A stretch of 64,000 nt of DNA, taken from positions 62,001-126,000 of the forward strand of contig JAXLYE010000004.1 in NCBI GenBank assembly GCA_046351595.1, given 5' to 3'. This DNA is from JAXLYE01 sp046351595. GTDB taxonomy: Bacteria > Myxococcota_A > Polyangia > Palsa-1104 > JAEUJZ01. The notes below the pieces were generated by a model. That model was given only the letters and a program-made list of their open reading frames with translations, had not been told where the DNA came from and searched no databases. This document shows positions 63,439 to 64,000 of this stretch, piece after piece (within the stretch, counting starts at the first letter, position 1; each line of letters begins with the position of its first letter). Made by a program: the position numbers and the translations under genes.

Positions 63439-64000
63439 ATGGATGGACGACTCGCCCACGATCTCGAGCACTTCACCGAGCTGCTCCGACAGACGTCTGA
63501 CTACGCCGCCGCGACGGTCGCCAGCCTGGCTGAGCGCCCGGCCGCGGTGGCCCCGGCGGCGGTCGAGCGCCGCCCGCTGAGCGAAGCGGGACAGGGCTTC
63601 GCGGCGGCGCTCGCGGACTTCCAGGCGCGCTGGGCCCCGGGCTTCTCGGGGTCCGCCGGGCCCCGCTACCTGGGCTTCGTCACCGGCGGGGCGACCCCGG
63701 CCGCGCTCGCGGGCGACTGGCTGACCGGCACCTTCGATCAGAACCCCACCAGCGGCCTCGATTCAAGCGCCCCGGATCTGGAGCGCGAGACCATCGGCTG
63801 GCTGCGCGAGCTGTTCGGCCTGAGCGCCGCGCACAAGGGCGCGCTCGTCTCGGGCGCCACCCTCTCGAACACCGTCGGTCTGGCGCTCGGCCGCGAGTGG
63901 GCCGGCGAGCAGCGCGGGATCCGCGTCTCCGAGCAGGGCCTCGCGGCGCTGGGGCCGCTGACCGTGCTCTCGGGCGCCGCTCACTCGAGCGTCTATAAGG
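63439..64000 (+). CDS. PLP-dependent decarboxylase/aminotransferase, 3' end outside window
   Basis: The first 187 residues are visible before the window ends. ATG 63439 is preceded by TGAGGG at a good distance. GFVTGGATPAALAGDWLTGT, with DQNPTSGLDSSAPDLERETI and GALVSGATLSNTVGLALGRE, is the start of the group II pyridoxal-phosphate decarboxylase fold (aromatic-amino-acid/glutamate decarboxylase type). The phosphate-binding SGATLSN segment and HSS near the edge (the stacking His) are present. The catalytic lysine lies beyond the window. The exact substrate cannot be assigned. Confidence 0.85.
   Translation, partial: MDGRLAHDLEHFTELLRQTSDYAAATVASLAERPAAVAPAAVERRPLSEAGQGFAAALADFQARWAPGFSGSAGPRYLGFVTGGATPAALAGDWLTGTFDQNPTSGLDSSAPDLERETIGWLRELFGLSAAHKGALVSGATLSNTVGLALGREWAGEQRGIRVSEQGLAALGPLTVLSGAAHSSVYK

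Overview
The window is GC-rich bacterial DNA, and its gene families point to a myxobacterium-like member of the Myxococcota/Deltaproteobacteria. The evidence is Ser/Thr kinases, PEGA/TPR and MopE-like lipoproteins, CotH/lamin-tail surface proteins, many lipoprotein signal sequences, class III PHA synthase, fungalysin and sigma-54 regulators. No rRNA, tRNA or CRISPR array was seen. This taxonomic placement is inference from gene content only.

Region 1 (1-6.35 kb): an N-terminally cut unknown protein is followed by a probable three-gene operon. Its genes are a TPR/PEGA-type envelope protein, a DxDxDG-rich lipoprotein and a membrane Ser/Thr kinase. The first gene is split by an intact 1,296-bp IS10-like element with near-perfect terminal inverted repeats and a perfect 9-bp target duplication. 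Removing it restores the reading frame exactly.

Region 2 (6.35-13.3 kb) looks like an accessory island. It holds an AT-richer DUF262-HNH (GmrSD-like) nuclease gene, a ParDE-like toxin-antitoxin pair and two unknown proteins. The second unknown gene carries a helically phased array of GGACGTCC octamers. Then come a small RHH regulator behind a repeat-rich operator region, a serine recombinase and recombinase debris.

Region 3 (13.3-34.6 kb) is mostly ordinary chromosome: a ClC channel with CBS domains, a LysR/NhaR-type regulator, a fatty-acid desaturase, a subtilisin plus LysM-like partner, a 1,412-residue CotH-kinase lipoprotein, a UbiB/ABC1 kinase, a decayed ferritin-like gene, small envelope proteins, and two overlapping hybrid histidine kinases.

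Region 4 (34.6-36.8 kb): a second, closely related serine recombinase sits in the broken 3' end of an FG-GAP/IPT lipoprotein gene.

Region 5 (36.8-64 kb): thioredoxin-TPR protein, nitrilase-family hydrolase, M36 metalloprotease, PhaE-like/PhaC pair, MFS exporter, a DUF2135-like/BRCT-like pair of unknown function, TetR-amidase unit with a clear operator palindrome, Bor-like and copper-monooxygenase-like lipoproteins, an EEP-family phosphohydrolase, an NtrC-type response regulator, debris of a Ser/Thr kinase and of a discoidin domain, a GH31 glycosidase lipoprotein, and the start of a PLP-dependent decarboxylase at the right edge.

The most notable observations are the phased GGACGTCC array inside a gene, the exact IS10-like gene interruption, the paired recombinases with an interrupted lipoprotein, and the inverted-repeat/26-bp tandem-repeat block ahead of the CotH gene.
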